DNA of 64,000 nucleotides from Clostridia bacterium (GTDB taxonomy: Bacteria; Bacillota; Clostridia; Peptostreptococcales; Acidaminobacteraceae): assembly GCA_016937975.1 (NCBI GenBank), contig JAFGVN010000052.1, forward strand, positions 1 through 64,000, read 5' to 3'. Each line of letters starts with the position of its first letter. Positions within the stretch are counted from its first letter, which is position 1. Under the pieces are notes generated by a model, which was given only the letters and a program-made list of their open reading frames with translations, did not search any database and had not been told where the DNA came from. The position numbers and the translations under genes were made by a program. This document shows, one piece after another, positions 26,772 to 36,182 of the stretch.

Positions 26772-28607
26772 ATGTTACGAAATAAAATTGATGACATCTT
26801 ATATCTTGTTGAGAAACCAAGTCGTTATATCGGAGATGAAATCAACAGTGTTAAGAAAACTGTAACGACAGAAATGATCCGTTATGGTTTTTGTTTCCCA
26901 GATGTTTATGAAGTCGGTATGTCACATCTTGGTTCTCATATTTTATATGGTGTTTTAAACAACATCGAAGATGTTTATTGTGAAAGGGTATATGCTCCTT
27001 GGTCAGATTGTGAAGCAATTTTGAGAAGAGAGAATTTGCCTTTATTTACTCATGAAACACGAACAGATATTAAAGAAATGGATATTCTTAACTTCACATT
27101 ACAATATGAGTTAAGTTATACCAATATTTTAAATATGTTAAATATGTCTAATATACCTTTACGATCAAAAGATCGTAGTGAAGAAGATCCATTCATTATG
27201 GCTGGTGGTCCATGTGCATATAACCCTGAACCGTTGGCTGAAATTGTTGATTTCTTTTCTCTTGGAGAAGGTGAAGAAGTTTTCATTGATTTGATGAATC
27301 TGTATAGAGAAAAAAAGAAAAACAATTGGACTAAAGATGAGTTCTTAAGAAAAGTCGCTTTAGTGGATGGTATTTATGTTCCTAAGTTCTATGAAGTAAC
27401 TTATAACGAAGACATGACCTTAAAAAGCTTTGAACCTATTTCGGATGAGTTTCCTAAGAAAATTCAAAAGAGAATAGTTGAAGATATGAATGGGGCTTAT
27501 TACCCTACTAATTTCGTATTGCCATATACGGATACCGTTCACGATCGTGCAATGATTGAGATCTTTAGAGGGTGTACGAGAGGCTGTAGATTCTGTCAAG
27601 CTGGTATGATTTATAGACCAGTAAGAGAGAAAAGCAAAGAGGTTATTTTAAAATCAGCTCGTGATATTTTAGAAAATACAGGTTATGAAGAAATTTCATT
27701 AACTTCTTTAAGTACACTAGATCATTCAGATATTAAAGATACCATTTATCAAATGATTGATGAACATCAATCCCAAATGGTAGGGATTTCTTTACCCTCT
27801 TTGAGAACAGATGATTTAGCTGTAGATGTGCTTCAAGAGATTCAAAAAATCAGAAAAACCGGATTGACTTTTGCACCTGAAGCAGGAACACAGCGTATGC
27901 GTGATGTGATCAACAAAGGTGTTACAGAGCAGGACTTAGACGAAACTTTAATGAAAATCTTCGGTTTAGGTTGGAGTCGCGTTAAGTTATACTTTATGAT
28001 AGGTTTACCAACAGAGACCTATGAAGATTTAGATGGCATCAATGATTTAGGTAATCGTTCAACTTGGTTGTTCAAACAAATCCCTGCTGAACAAAGACAA
28101 GGTACTGTGAGTGTTACTTTGAGTGCTTCGAATTTCGTGCCAAAACCTTTTACACCATTCCAATGGATGGCTCAGGATACTTTAGAAACGTTTAAAGAAA
28201 AGCAAAAATACCTAAGATCAAAGATTGTTAACAAGAAAGTGAAGTTCAACTATCACGATGCAGAGACCAGCGTTTTGGAAGGTGTTTTTGCTCGTGGTGA
28301 TCGTCGCTTGTCAGAAGTATTAATTAAAGCTTATGAACTGGGTTGTGTTTTTGATGGCTGGCAGGAGTTTTTCAATTTTGAAAAATGGATGCAGGCTTTT
28401 GAAGCATGTGGTATTGATTATAAATTCTACAATAGAGAACGTAGTTATGAAGAATTATTACCATGGGACTTCATTGATGTTGGTGTGAGAAAAGCTTTCT
28501 TAATTAGAGAAAATGAAAACGCAATTAATGGTGTTGTAACAGCAGATTGCAGACAACAATGCGTAGGTTGTGGTATAAATATAGATTTGATTGGACGTGA
28601 TTGTTAA
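26772..28607 (+). CDS. B12-binding radical SAM protein (TIGR03960 type)
   Basis: Radical SAM enzyme of 611 residues with an N-terminal cobalamin-binding-like region and a radical SAM core. The cluster cysteines are C268-x3-C272-x2-C275 in CTRGCRFCQAG. A cysteine-rich C-terminus (C-R-Q-Q-C-V-G-C-G) may hold another metal site. It overlaps the DUF2344 gene and precedes RNase E/G, the conserved set next to rplU in Clostridia. The substrate is unknown; a role in tRNA or ribosome modification is guessed from the neighbours. ATG 26772 follows AAGGAG and is preferred to TTG 26757. Confidence 0.9.
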   Translation: MLRNKIDDILYLVEKPSRYIGDEINSVKKTVTTEMIRYGFCFPDVYEVGMSHLGSHILYGVLNNIEDVYCERVYAPWSDCEAILRRENLPLFTHETRTDIKEMDILNFTLQYELSYTNILNMLNMSNIPLRSKDRSEEDPFIMAGGPCAYNPEPLAEIVDFFSLGEGEEVFIDLMNLYREKKKNNWTKDEFLRKVALVDGIYVPKFYEVTYNEDMTLKSFEPISDEFPKKIQKRIVEDMNGAYYPTNFVLPYTDTVHDRAMIEIFRGCTRGCRFCQAGMIYRPVREKSKEVILKSARDILENTGYEEISLTSLSTLDHSDIKDTIYQMIDEHQSQMVGISLPSLRTDDLAVDVLQEIQKIRKTGLTFAPEAGTQRMRDVINKGVTEQDLDETLMKIFGLGWSRVKLYFMIGLPTETYEDLDGINDLGNRSTWLFKQIPAEQRQGTVSVTLSASNFVPKPFTPFQWMAQDTLETFKEKQKYLRSKIVNKKVKFNYHDAETSVLEGVFARGDRRLSEVLIKAYELGCVFDGWQEFFNFEKWMQAFEACGIDYKFYNRERSYEELLPWDFIDVGVRKAFLIRENENAINGVVTADCRQQCVGCGINIDLIGRDC

Positions 28608-29311
28608 TGATTATATTGAGAATACAATACAAAAAAGAGCAAAATATGAAATTTCTTTCTCACTTAGAACTCATTAAAACAGTTGAAAGAATTTTTAGAA
28701 GAATGCAATTGCCAATGAGCTTTAGTCAAGGTTTTAATCCTAAGCCTAAAATTGCGTATGCAGCACCTCTGCCTGTAGGTGTAGAGTCAGAATGTGATTT
28801 TTTAGATGTAGAACTGACACAAAAGATAGATGTTGATGCTTTTTTGAAAAACCAAGGCGACTATATGCCAACAGGTTTGTGGTTTGTTGAAGGTAAGTAC
28901 TTTAATAAAACGAAATCCTTGATGAGTTTGGTAACCGATTCTGCATATATTGCTCAAATTGAAGTTTCAGAACCCCATGAGAAGGCTTTTGTAGAAGAAC
29001 AGTTGAAAGCTTTTCTTTCACAGGATGTTATTACCTATGAAAAGAAAAATAAAAAGAATAAAATCAATGTGATTGATATAAAACCTTTGATTCAAGAAGC
29101 AGATGTGTTGTTTGTAGAAGCCAATCGCATAATTTTGAAAGTATTGGTTACAACAGGAAGTAGTGGCAACTTGAAACCCGAACAATTGGTTAAAATGTTT
29201 GCTGATTACTGTAATTTTGAAATGGTACCTGGGAAAGAGCGTTATAAGAGAGTTGACTTATTTACACGAGATGAACAAAACAAATTAATCAGCTTATTTG
29301 AGGTTAAATAA
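28607..29311 (+). CDS. DUF2344 (TIGR03936) protein
   Basis: Protein of 234 residues with the family N-terminus: an R-I-Q-Y-x-K strand, then MKFLSHLELIKTVERIFRRM. ATG 28607 overlaps the stop codon of the radical SAM gene; a TTG at 28601 is less likely. In many bacteria it is fused to the radical SAM protein upstream, so they probably work as one enzyme. It also overlaps rng by one base. Function is not established. Confidence 0.88.
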   Translation: MIILRIQYKKEQNMKFLSHLELIKTVERIFRRMQLPMSFSQGFNPKPKIAYAAPLPVGVESECDFLDVELTQKIDVDAFLKNQGDYMPTGLWFVEGKYFNKTKSLMSLVTDSAYIAQIEVSEPHEKAFVEEQLKAFLSQDVITYEKKNKKNKINVIDIKPLIQEADVLFVEANRIILKVLVTTGSSGNLKPEQLVKMFADYCNFEMVPGKERYKRVDLFTRDEQNKLISLFEVK

Positions 29312-30678
29312 TGAAGCAATTAATTGTAGATTATGGTCTATTGTATAATCGGATCGCTATTTTAGAAAATCAAACTTTAGTTGAATTATATATTGAGGAT
29401 TTAAACGACCAAAGCTATGTAGGCAACATCTATTTGGGAAAAGTAGTGAATGTTGTGAAGAGCATGTCAGCAGTTTTCATTGATATTGGTACAGGAAAAA
29501 ATGCTTATATGCCCTATGATGACACCATAAAAAATGGCATGGAATTGTTTGTTCAAGTCACGAGAGATCCAGTAGGTGAGAAAGGTGCAACGGTCACAAC
29601 TGATATTTCAATTTCAGGACAATATATGGTTCTATTACCTAAGGGTTCTGAAATTTTGATTTCCAAGAAGTTGGATTATGATGAAAAGTTCCAGGATATT
29701 AAAAAACGCATAAAAGAGAAGTGGGAATTTGGCGGTATTATTCGAACCGATGCAAAAAATGCCTCTTTCGAAAATTTGGAAATTGAACTTCATAGTTTGA
29801 TAAAGAGATGGCAGGAAATTTACAAGCAAAAAAACCGTATTCTAAAAGAGCGTCTGATACATGTGGATTATGCCTTTGAAGGTCTTATTCATAAGGAATA
29901 CTTGCCATATGTTGATGAAATGATTTTAAACTCAAAAGAAGCATATTCATTATTCCAAGGTGAAAATATTACATTATACAAAGAACCATATCCCATTTTT
30001 GAACATTTTAGAGTGGAAGAGCAAATCCTTGAAAGTTTGGATCGATATGTGACCTTGCATCAAGGGAGTGTCATTACCATTGATGAAACAGAAGCCTTGA
30101 CAGTCGTTGATGTCAACTCTGCAGGGTTTATAGGTTCAAATAACAAAGAAGAAACTTTTTTACAGGTGAATCTAGCAGCTGCTAAAGAAATTGCCAGACA
30201 GATCAGATTACGAAACATTTCCGGCATTATTTTAATTGACTTTATCAATATGAAATCGAAAGAGAATTATAAGCATTTGCAAGTCACCTTAAAAAAATAC
30301 TTTAAGATGGATCGTTCTTTACCTAAGATACATGGGATTACCAATTTAGGATTAATGGAAATTACCCGCAAGAAAAACAGAAAATCCTTAAAAACTCAAT
30401 TGTTATCCACCTGTCCAGTATGTAATGGTGCAGGATATTATATATCGGATACAATTTACTATAAAAAATTCATTGAAAAAATGAAGATTTTAAAAGAACA
30501 TACAAAAAATACAGCCTTTAAAGTTTATGTTTCGGATGGCATGTTAGAATTACTCTCTAAAGAAATAAGAGAGGATATTTCCTATTTGGAGTTTATTGAA
30601 GAAAAACTAAGTATTGACATTGAAGTGATCTTTGATGAAGCCTTAGAAGGTGTTTCTTATAGAACCAGCGGGAAATAA
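29311..30678 (+). CDS. rng: Ribonuclease E/G family protein
   Basis: Endoribonuclease of the RNase G type, 455 residues. Residues 35-120 form the S1 domain (YVGNIYLGKVVNVVKSMSAV). The catalytic aspartates are about D267 in VVDVNSAGF and D310 in ILIDFINM. The zinc-link cysteines C368 and C371 in CPVCNG fit the dimer interface. It lacks the long RNase E tail. Likely roles are 16S rRNA maturation and mRNA decay. It is coupled to DUF2344 by a TAATG overlap. Confidence 0.95.
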   Translation: MKQLIVDYGLLYNRIAILENQTLVELYIEDLNDQSYVGNIYLGKVVNVVKSMSAVFIDIGTGKNAYMPYDDTIKNGMELFVQVTRDPVGEKGATVTTDISISGQYMVLLPKGSEILISKKLDYDEKFQDIKKRIKEKWEFGGIIRTDAKNASFENLEIELHSLIKRWQEIYKQKNRILKERLIHVDYAFEGLIHKEYLPYVDEMILNSKEAYSLFQGENITLYKEPYPIFEHFRVEEQILESLDRYVTLHQGSVITIDETEALTVVDVNSAGFIGSNNKEETFLQVNLAAAKEIARQIRLRNISGIILIDFINMKSKENYKHLQVTLKKYFKMDRSLPKIHGITNLGLMEITRKKNRKSLKTQLLSTCPVCNGAGYYISDTIYYKKFIEKMKILKEHTKNTAFKVYVSDGMLELLSKEIREDISYLEFIEEKLSIDIEVIFDEALEGVSYRTSGK

Positions 30679-30718
30679 GTTGTATTTTATTAAAAACAAT
30701 GTAAGAACAAAATAATCC

Positions 30719-30747
30719 TTGCTTTTTATAGGAAACTGATGTACAAT
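30719..30747 (+). promoter_or_regulatory. Promoter of the rplU operon
   Basis: TTGCTT (30719-30724) and TACAAT (30742-30747), spacer 17. It drives the L21 leader and rplU-prp-rpmA. Confidence 0.7.
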
Positions 30748-30753
30748 AACTTA

Positions 30754-30859
30754 GTGCGAAAGAAGCGCATAACAAAATATGTCACATACCGCTCGGGACG
30801 GGTTTTAAAACGAAAGTTACCTGGTCATATGGCGAGTCTTATTATGAGGAGGTGTAAAG
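30754..30859 (+). ncRNA. L21 leader (ribosomal protein autoregulatory RNA)
   Basis: The 106-base leader before rplU matches in place and general form the L21 leader of Firmicutes. GCTCG (30791-30795) can pair with CGAGT (30833-30837) around an inner region with GGGACGGG and CGAAAG. Free L21 probably binds here to shut down its operon. The assignment is from context and fold sketch; a covariance search would settle it. Confidence 0.65.
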
Positions 30860-31171
30860 ATGTACGCAATTATTGAAACAGGTGGTAAGCAATACAAAGT
30901 TCAAGAAGGTGATGTTTTATTCATCGAGAAATTAGAAGTTACTGCTGGTGAGACAGTTGAATTCGATAGAGTTTTAGCTGTATCAAACGGAACTGACTTA
31001 ACAGTTGGTGCTCCAGTTGTAGAAGGCGCTAAAGTATTTGCTACTGTTGAAAAGAACGGTAAAGCTAAAAAAGTAATCATTTACAAGTACAAATCAAAGA
31101 AAGATTACAGAAAGAAACAAGGTCACCGTCAACCGTTCACTAAAGTTGTAATCGATAAGATCAACGCTTAG
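30860..31171 (+). CDS. rplU: 50S ribosomal protein L21
   Basis: Ribosomal protein of 103 residues, normal length. The N-terminus [18 protein letters not shown] and the C-terminal [15 protein letters not shown] are diagnostic. It leads the rplU-prp-rpmA operon, a universal arrangement in Firmicutes. Confidence 0.99.
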   Translation: MYAIIETGGKQYKVQEGDVLFIEKLEVTAGETVEFDRVLAVSNGTDLTVGAPVVEGAKVFATVEKNGKAKKVIIYKYKSKKDYRKKQGHRQPFTKVVIDKINA

Positions 31172-31179
31172 GTGAAATC

Positions 31180-31530
31180 ATGACGAAAGTTACAGTTAAA
31201 TATAAGCAAGGTCAAATTGTATCAATTTCCGCGGAAGGTCATTCCGGTTATGCACCACATGGTGAAGATATCGTTTGTGCTGCTGTTTCTGTATTAATGC
31301 AAACAGCAGTGAATAGTATGTATAAAGTTGCTGGTTTTGACTATATCATTTATGATGAGGAACCAAAAACTGCTTATATGTATTTGGAATTACCTGGAAA
31401 TGTGAGCGATGACCAAGCATTGAAAGCTCAAATTATATTGAAGACTGTTTTAACTGGATTTCAAGGGATAAGTGAATCTTATCCAAAATATATTAGACTC
31501 TATGAAAAGGGAGGTGCAAACACACAATGA
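31180..31530 (+). CDS. prp: Ribosomal-processing cysteine protease Prp (YsxB)
   Basis: Cysteine protease of 116 residues that removes the N-terminal extension of L27. The catalytic pair is H21 (E-G-H-S-G) and C33 (D-I-V-C-A-A-V-S), matching the known enzyme. It lies between rplU and rpmA and overlaps the L27 start by four bases. Its presence goes with the L27 extension found next door. Confidence 0.96.
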   Translation: MTKVTVKYKQGQIVSISAEGHSGYAPHGEDIVCAAVSVLMQTAVNSMYKVAGFDYIIYDEEPKTAYMYLELPGNVSDDQALKAQIILKTVLTGFQGISESYPKYIRLYEKGGANTQ

Positions 31531-31808
31531 TTAGATTTAATTTACAATTCTTTGCGAGTAAGAAGGGTGTTGGTTCATCAAAGAACGGCCGTGATTCTCA
31601 ATCAAAGAGACTAGGTGTAAAAAGAGCTGATGGTCAATTTGTTACTGGTGGTAGCATTTTAGTAAGACAAAGAGGTACTAAATTTCATCCAGGTACTAAT
31701 GTTGGTATCGGTGGTGATGATACGTTGTTTGCTTTAGTTGATGGTGTTGTTAAATTCGAAAGAAAAGACAAGAAGAGAAAGCAAGTAAGTGTTTACGCTG
31801 CTGAGTAA
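31527..31808 (+). CDS. rpmA: 50S ribosomal protein L27 with cleavable leader
   Basis: Ribosomal protein of 93 residues. The first nine or ten residues, [10 protein letters not shown], are the Firmicute leader removed by Prp before the functional SKKG start, which reaches towards the peptidyl-transferase centre. The rest ([17 protein letters not shown]) is canonical. Confidence 0.99.
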   Translation: MIRFNLQFFASKKGVGSSKNGRDSQSKRLGVKRADGQFVTGGSILVRQRGTKFHPGTNVGIGGDDTLFALVDGVVKFERKDKKRKQVSVYAAE

Positions 31809-31842
31809 TTCTTACCATCAAGTATGATTGAAAACGTTTGTG

Positions 31843-31872
31843 AAGCCCATCTTTTAGATGGGCTTTATTTTT
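31843..31872 (+). terminator. Terminator after rpmA
   Basis: AAGCCCATCT (31843-31852) pairs with AGATGGGCTT (31856-31865), loop TTT, then a T-rich tail. Confidence 0.85.
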
Positions 31873-31926
31873 GAATTGTGTTAATCCATGGAAATGATGG
31901 GTAAACGACATGTAAGGTGGTGACTT

Positions 31927-33204
31927 ATGTTTGTAGATAAGGCAGAAATTTTTATTAAATCTGGTAAGGGTGGAGACGGAAGAGTTTCCTTTAGAAGAGA
32001 AAAGTATGTGCCAGATGGTGGTCCAGATGGTGGAGACGGTGGTCGTGGTGGCGATATCTATGCAATCGTTGATTCAGGTATGCGTACACTGATGGATTTC
32101 CGTTACAAAAGAAAATATGTAGCTGAACCAGGTGAAGATGGCGGCAAGAAAAATAAATTTGGTAAAGATGCTGAAGACTTGATTATTAAGGTTCCTCCTG
32201 GAACTATTGTCAAAGAAAAAGAATCAGGTCGTATTATTGCGGATTTAATTGAGCCTGGCGAAAAGAAAATATTGGCAAAAGGCGGAAAAGGTGGAAAAGG
32301 TAATACTCACTTTAAAAACGCTGTACGTCAAGCACCTACATTTGCTCAACAAGGTAGAAAAGGTCAAGAATACACCATTATTCTTGAGCTTAAAATGCTG
32401 GCGGATGTTGGTTTAGTCGGCTATCCTAATGTGGGTAAATCTACACTTTTATCAGTTTTAACAAAAGCAACTCCTAAGATTGCAAATTATCATTTTACAA
32501 CTTTGAAACCTAATTTAGGTGTTGTAGAAGTTATCAAAGGAAAGAGTTTTGTTTTAGCAGATATACCAGGATTAATAGAAGGGGCAAGTGAAGGTGTTGG
32601 TCTTGGCCATGATTTCTTGCGTCATGTTGAAAGAACTAAACTGTTGGTTCACGTAGTAGACGTTTCTGGTGTAGAAGGTAGAAATCCTATTGAGGACTTT
32701 GATAATATCAACAAAGAATTGCTGCAATATGATAGCCGTTTAGGTGATAAAGTGCAAGTTGTTGCTGCAAATAAAACAGATATTATTTATGATGAAGATG
32801 TTTACAATGCCTTCATTGAAGAAATGGAAAAGCGTGGACATAAGGTGTTTCCAATCTCAGCAGCTACACAGCAAGGTATTATCGAACTCATGGAATATGT
32901 AACGATGGAACTGGATCATATAGAAGATGTCGTTTTAGTGACAGAGGATGAACATGCATTCTATGATTTAGATGAACAACAAAATCAAGAGATTCTTTAT
33001 ACCAGAGATGGTGATGTTTATGTTGTGGATGGGGATCCAATTGAGAGATTGGTTTATTCAACGAACTTCAGTGACGTTGAGTCCTTAAGAAGATTCCAAA
33101 ACATTTTACAGAAACAAGGTGTATTTGATAAATTAAGAGAAATGGGAATTGAAGATGGTGATACAGTACGTATCTTTGATTTCGAATTCGATTACTATGA
33201 GTAG
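31927..33204 (+). CDS. obgE: GTPase Obg
   Basis: Essential ribosome-assembly GTPase, 425 residues. The glycine-rich Obg fold covers about residues 1-158 (FRREKYVPDGGPDGGDGG). The G domain follows with GYPNVGKST, DIPGLIEGASEG and NKTD. The last 70 residues form the OCT domain of Gram-positive Obg. rpmA-obgE-yhbY-nadD order is standard in Firmicutes. Confidence 0.98.
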   Translation: MFVDKAEIFIKSGKGGDGRVSFRREKYVPDGGPDGGDGGRGGDIYAIVDSGMRTLMDFRYKRKYVAEPGEDGGKKNKFGKDAEDLIIKVPPGTIVKEKESGRIIADLIEPGEKKILAKGGKGGKGNTHFKNAVRQAPTFAQQGRKGQEYTIILELKMLADVGLVGYPNVGKSTLLSVLTKATPKIANYHFTTLKPNLGVVEVIKGKSFVLADIPGLIEGASEGVGLGHDFLRHVERTKLLVHVVDVSGVEGRNPIEDFDNINKELLQYDSRLGDKVQVVAANKTDIIYDEDVYNAFIEEMEKRGHKVFPISAATQQGIIELMEYVTMELDHIEDVVLVTEDEHAFYDLDEQQNQEILYTRDGDVYVVDGDPIERLVYSTNFSDVESLRRFQNILQKQGVFDKLREMGIEDGDTVRIFDFEFDYYE

Positions 33205-33212
33205 GAGGTTAC

Positions 33213-33509
33213 ATGTTAACCAATAAACAAAGAAAATATTTGAGAAAATTAGCGAATGATATTAAGCCATTGATTCAAATGGGTAAAGACGGCAATAAAG
33301 ATACTTTCATTAGACAATTGGATATGATGCTAGAAGACCGTGAACTTGTAAAGGTAAATGTTCTTGAAACAGCACCAATGGATGCTAATGAAGCAGCAAA
33401 CTATTTTGTGGAAAGATTAGATGCAGAATATGTTCATGCCATCGGCAGAAAGTTTGTTTTGTACCGCAGAGCCAAAGAAGATCCAGAAATCGTTTTACCA
33501 AGAGATTAG
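33213..33509 (+). CDS. yhbY: CRM-domain RNA-binding protein YhbY
   Basis: Protein of 98 residues with the CRS1/YhbY (CRM) fold that associates with pre-50S particles. The motif LTNKQRKYLRKLANDIKPL and the G-K-D-G loop are typical. It is 8 bases after obgE. Confidence 0.95.
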   Translation: MLTNKQRKYLRKLANDIKPLIQMGKDGNKDTFIRQLDMMLEDRELVKVNVLETAPMDANEAANYFVERLDAEYVHAIGRKFVLYRRAKEDPEIVLPRD

Positions 33510-33582
33510 CTTAAATGGCTGTAGTTTCCATGTGTATTTATGGTATAATATAGCTGAATGTTAAGGATACAAGGAGGATTTC

Positions 33583-34212
33583 ATGGGTGAACGTATTACA
33601 AGAATTGGCTTAATGGGCGGTACATTTGATCCTATTCATAATGGCCATCTCGTATTAGCTGAGCAAGTGCGTACTAGATTTCAAATGGATAAAATATTAT
33701 TTATTCCTTCTGGGAACCCACCTCATAAAGAGTTGGTGGCTTCAAAAGAACACCGTTTAAAAATGACACAATTGGCAATTGAAGATAATCCTTATTTTGA
33801 ATTATCTACAATTGAACTGGATCAGGATCACAAAACCTATACAATTGATACTGTTAGACGATTAAGAAAAGAATATGGTGATAATACGCAGGTTTATTTT
33901 ATCACTGGTGCTGATGCCATTATTGATTTACCAACATGGAAAGATGTTCATGAGCTGGTTCAATTATGTTCTTTTATCGGTTCAACGAGACCTGGAGTTA
34001 ATGAAAAGGAACTTAGCGAGCAAATTGACGCATTGGTAAGAGATTTTAAAGCCGATATTACAATTACTCAAGTGCCTGCCTTAGCGATTTCGTCTACTGA
34101 CATCAGACGTCGTGTTAAATATAACTTAAGTATTAAATACTTATTACCTGCAAAAACTGAAGCATATATTTATGAACATGAGTTGTATAAAGACAGCAGA
34201 AAGGTTCTGTAA
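33583..34212 (+). CDS. nadD: Nicotinate-nucleotide adenylyltransferase
   Basis: NAD synthesis enzyme of 209 residues that converts nicotinate mononucleotide to deamido-NAD. The nucleotidyltransferase motif GGTFDPIHNGHL is at residues 11-22, and the C-terminal I-S-S-T-D-I-R-R-R is intact. It overlaps yqeK by one base. Confidence 0.97.
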   Translation: MGERITRIGLMGGTFDPIHNGHLVLAEQVRTRFQMDKILFIPSGNPPHKELVASKEHRLKMTQLAIEDNPYFELSTIELDQDHKTYTIDTVRRLRKEYGDNTQVYFITGADAIIDLPTWKDVHELVQLCSFIGSTRPGVNEKELSEQIDALVRDFKADITITQVPALAISSTDIRRRVKYNLSIKYLLPAKTEAYIYEHELYKDSRKVL

Positions 34213-34793
34213 TGTATGATTTAATTGAAATTCAAAATGCTGTGAAAGCACATTTGAAGCCATCACGTTATATACATACACTTGGCGTGGTGGCTTTTGC
34301 TGAAAAATTAGCTGAAATTCATGGTGGAGACCTAGAAAAAGTACGTGTTGCTGCATGGCTTCATGATTACGCTAAATATGCTTCTGACGGGGAAATACTC
34401 GAAATTTTAATGGCAAATGATTTGATGATTCATCCGGTGGTGGAAAATCATTTAAATCTTGCTCATGGACAAGTTTCAGCATTGTTGGCAAAAGAGAAAT
34501 TTTCCATCATGGACGATGAAATTATAAAAGCAATTTCAAACCATACTTTTGGCTGCCCTCATATGACATTAACAGAAAAAATTATTTATTTGGCAGATGG
34601 TCTTGAGGAAAACAGAAAGTATGAAGGTGTAGAAAACTTAAGAGAACTGGCATTCAAGAGCTTGGATCAAGGTATTATTGCGATGAGCACTAGTACGATA
34701 CTCTACGAACTTAAGCAAGGGCATATGATTCATGAAAACACAATACTGATGAGAAATAGTTTAATTGCAGAAACAAAAGTGGAGGTCTCGTAA
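34212..34793 (+). CDS. yqeK: HD-domain Ap4A hydrolase YqeK
   Basis: HD-domain phosphohydrolase of 193 residues. The metal-binding residues include the H in RYIHTLGV and the HD pair in WLHDYAKYA. YqeK enzymes split diadenosine tetraphosphate to ADP. It is translationally coupled to nadD and to the exchanger gene after it. Confidence 0.95.
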   Translation: MYDLIEIQNAVKAHLKPSRYIHTLGVVAFAEKLAEIHGGDLEKVRVAAWLHDYAKYASDGEILEILMANDLMIHPVVENHLNLAHGQVSALLAKEKFSIMDDEIIKAISNHTFGCPHMTLTEKIIYLADGLEENRKYEGVENLRELAFKSLDQGIIAMSTSTILYELKQGHMIHENTILMRNSLIAETKVEVS

Positions 34794-35797
34794 TGGATTT
34801 TTTAGTTTATGGTTTATTCGCCCTTGGTTTGATTTTAATCATTAAAGGTGGAGATTGGTTTGTAGATTCAGCTGTTTGGATCGCCGAGGTTACAGGTATT
34901 CCACCGATAATTATTGGTGCTACCATTGTAAGTGTTGCTACGACCTTGCCTGAATTAATTGTTTCTGTTGCTGCTAGTCTACAAGGATCTTCAGAGATGG
35001 CCATTGGTAATGCCGTAGGTTCAATTATTTGTAATATTGGTTTAATTTCATCGTTAGGATTTATAGCCCTTAAAAATACCATTAAAAGAAAACTTTTTAT
35101 TAAGAAAGCTGTCATTATGATTGCAACGCTTTCGGTATTTACATTCTTTGCTTGGGATTTAAATTTTTCCCATTCAGAGGCTTTTATTGTAGCCCTCTTT
35201 ATCGTTGTCTTTTTATATTACAACATAAAAGGCAGCAAGGATGCCAAGTCAGATTATGTGTTGGATAAGCGTACCATTACAAAAAATGTGGCTGTGAAAA
35301 ATATACTTTTATTTATGATTGGCGCAGCAGCAATTGTAATAGGTGCTAGACTTCTAGTTGATAATGGAAAGATTATTGCTGAAAACTTAGGTGTACCAGA
35401 GGCCATCATTTCTGTAACTTTGATTGCTTTAGGGACTTCATTACCTGAGTTGACGACGACGATAGCATCCATTAGAAAGAAAAATCAGGATATTGGTTTA
35501 GGTAATATCATCGGTGCTAACATTTTAAATGTGGCTTTGATATTAACTGCTTCTTCTGGTATTTCAAAGGATGGTCTACCAATACAATTATATGATTTTA
35601 AACTATTTGGATTAACTTTTAAAGATTTTCCTAATACATTATTTATTGACGTGCCATTTGCACTGATTTTAATGTTATTATTTACTATTCCAACTTTTAT
35701 TAAAGGTGAAACTAGAAAATGGCAAGGTTTCATGATGTTGTTCACTTACATCGTTTATATTACTTTGAGAGTGGGTACAGGTGTTGGTGTAGCATAG
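34793..35797 (+). CDS. Calcium/sodium antiporter family protein (CaCA)
   Basis: Membrane exchanger of 334 residues with about ten helices in two inverted repeats. The ion-binding alpha motifs are visible once in each half: VSVATTLPELIVSVAA and IALGTSLPELTTTIAS, each with the key glutamate. This is the YrbG-like K+-independent type. It is inserted in the nadD-yqeK-rsfS set and coupled to yqeK by a TAATG overlap. Substrate Ca2+ is the family default. Confidence 0.92.
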   Translation: MDFLVYGLFALGLILIIKGGDWFVDSAVWIAEVTGIPPIIIGATIVSVATTLPELIVSVAASLQGSSEMAIGNAVGSIICNIGLISSLGFIALKNTIKRKLFIKKAVIMIATLSVFTFFAWDLNFSHSEAFIVALFIVVFLYYNIKGSKDAKSDYVLDKRTITKNVAVKNILLFMIGAAAIVIGARLLVDNGKIIAENLGVPEAIISVTLIALGTSLPELTTTIASIRKKNQDIGLGNIIGANILNVALILTASSGISKDGLPIQLYDFKLFGLTFKDFPNTLFIDVPFALILMLLFTIPTFIKGETRKWQGFMMLFTYIVYITLRVGTGVGVA

Positions 35798-35807
35798 AGG
35801 AGGTTAA

Positions 35808-36161
35808 ATGGATACAAAAGCATTAAGTATGGAAGTTTTTAAAGCCCTTGATGATAAAAAGGGTCATAACATTACCGTAATGGATGTTCAGCACATTACA
35901 TCTATTGCAGATTATTTTATTTTAGCAACGGGTACTTCTACAAAACATGCAACTTCACTGGCTGATTCCGTTGAAGAAGAATTGTCAAAAATGGGTTTCG
36001 AACCAGCACATAAAGAAGGTCATCACTCTGGTGATTGGATTCTGTTGGATTATTTAGATGTGATTGTACATGTGTTCACACAAGAGACAAGAGAGTTTTA
36101 TAATCTAGAAAAAATGTGGAAAGAAGCAGAAATTCTTGAAGTAAGTGTTGACACTTACTAG
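35808..36161 (+). CDS. rsfS: Ribosome silencing factor RsfS
   Basis: Protein of 117 residues that binds L14 and blocks subunit joining in starvation. The motifs DYFILATGTSTKHATSLAD and SGDWILLDYLDVIVHVF are diagnostic. The promoter of the leuS leader lies inside its last codons. Confidence 0.97.
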   Translation: MDTKALSMEVFKALDDKKGHNITVMDVQHITSIADYFILATGTSTKHATSLADSVEEELSKMGFEPAHKEGHHSGDWILLDYLDVIVHVFTQETREFYNLEKMWKEAEILEVSVDTY

Positions 36162-36176
36162 TGAACATAATAAAAT
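36148..36176 (+). promoter_or_regulatory. Promoter of the leuS T-box leader, overlapping the end of rsfS
   Basis: Perfect TTGACA (36148-36153), 17-base spacer, TAAAAT (36171-36176). The -35 box lies in the rsfS coding sequence. Confidence 0.78.
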
Positions 36177-36182
36177 AAATAA

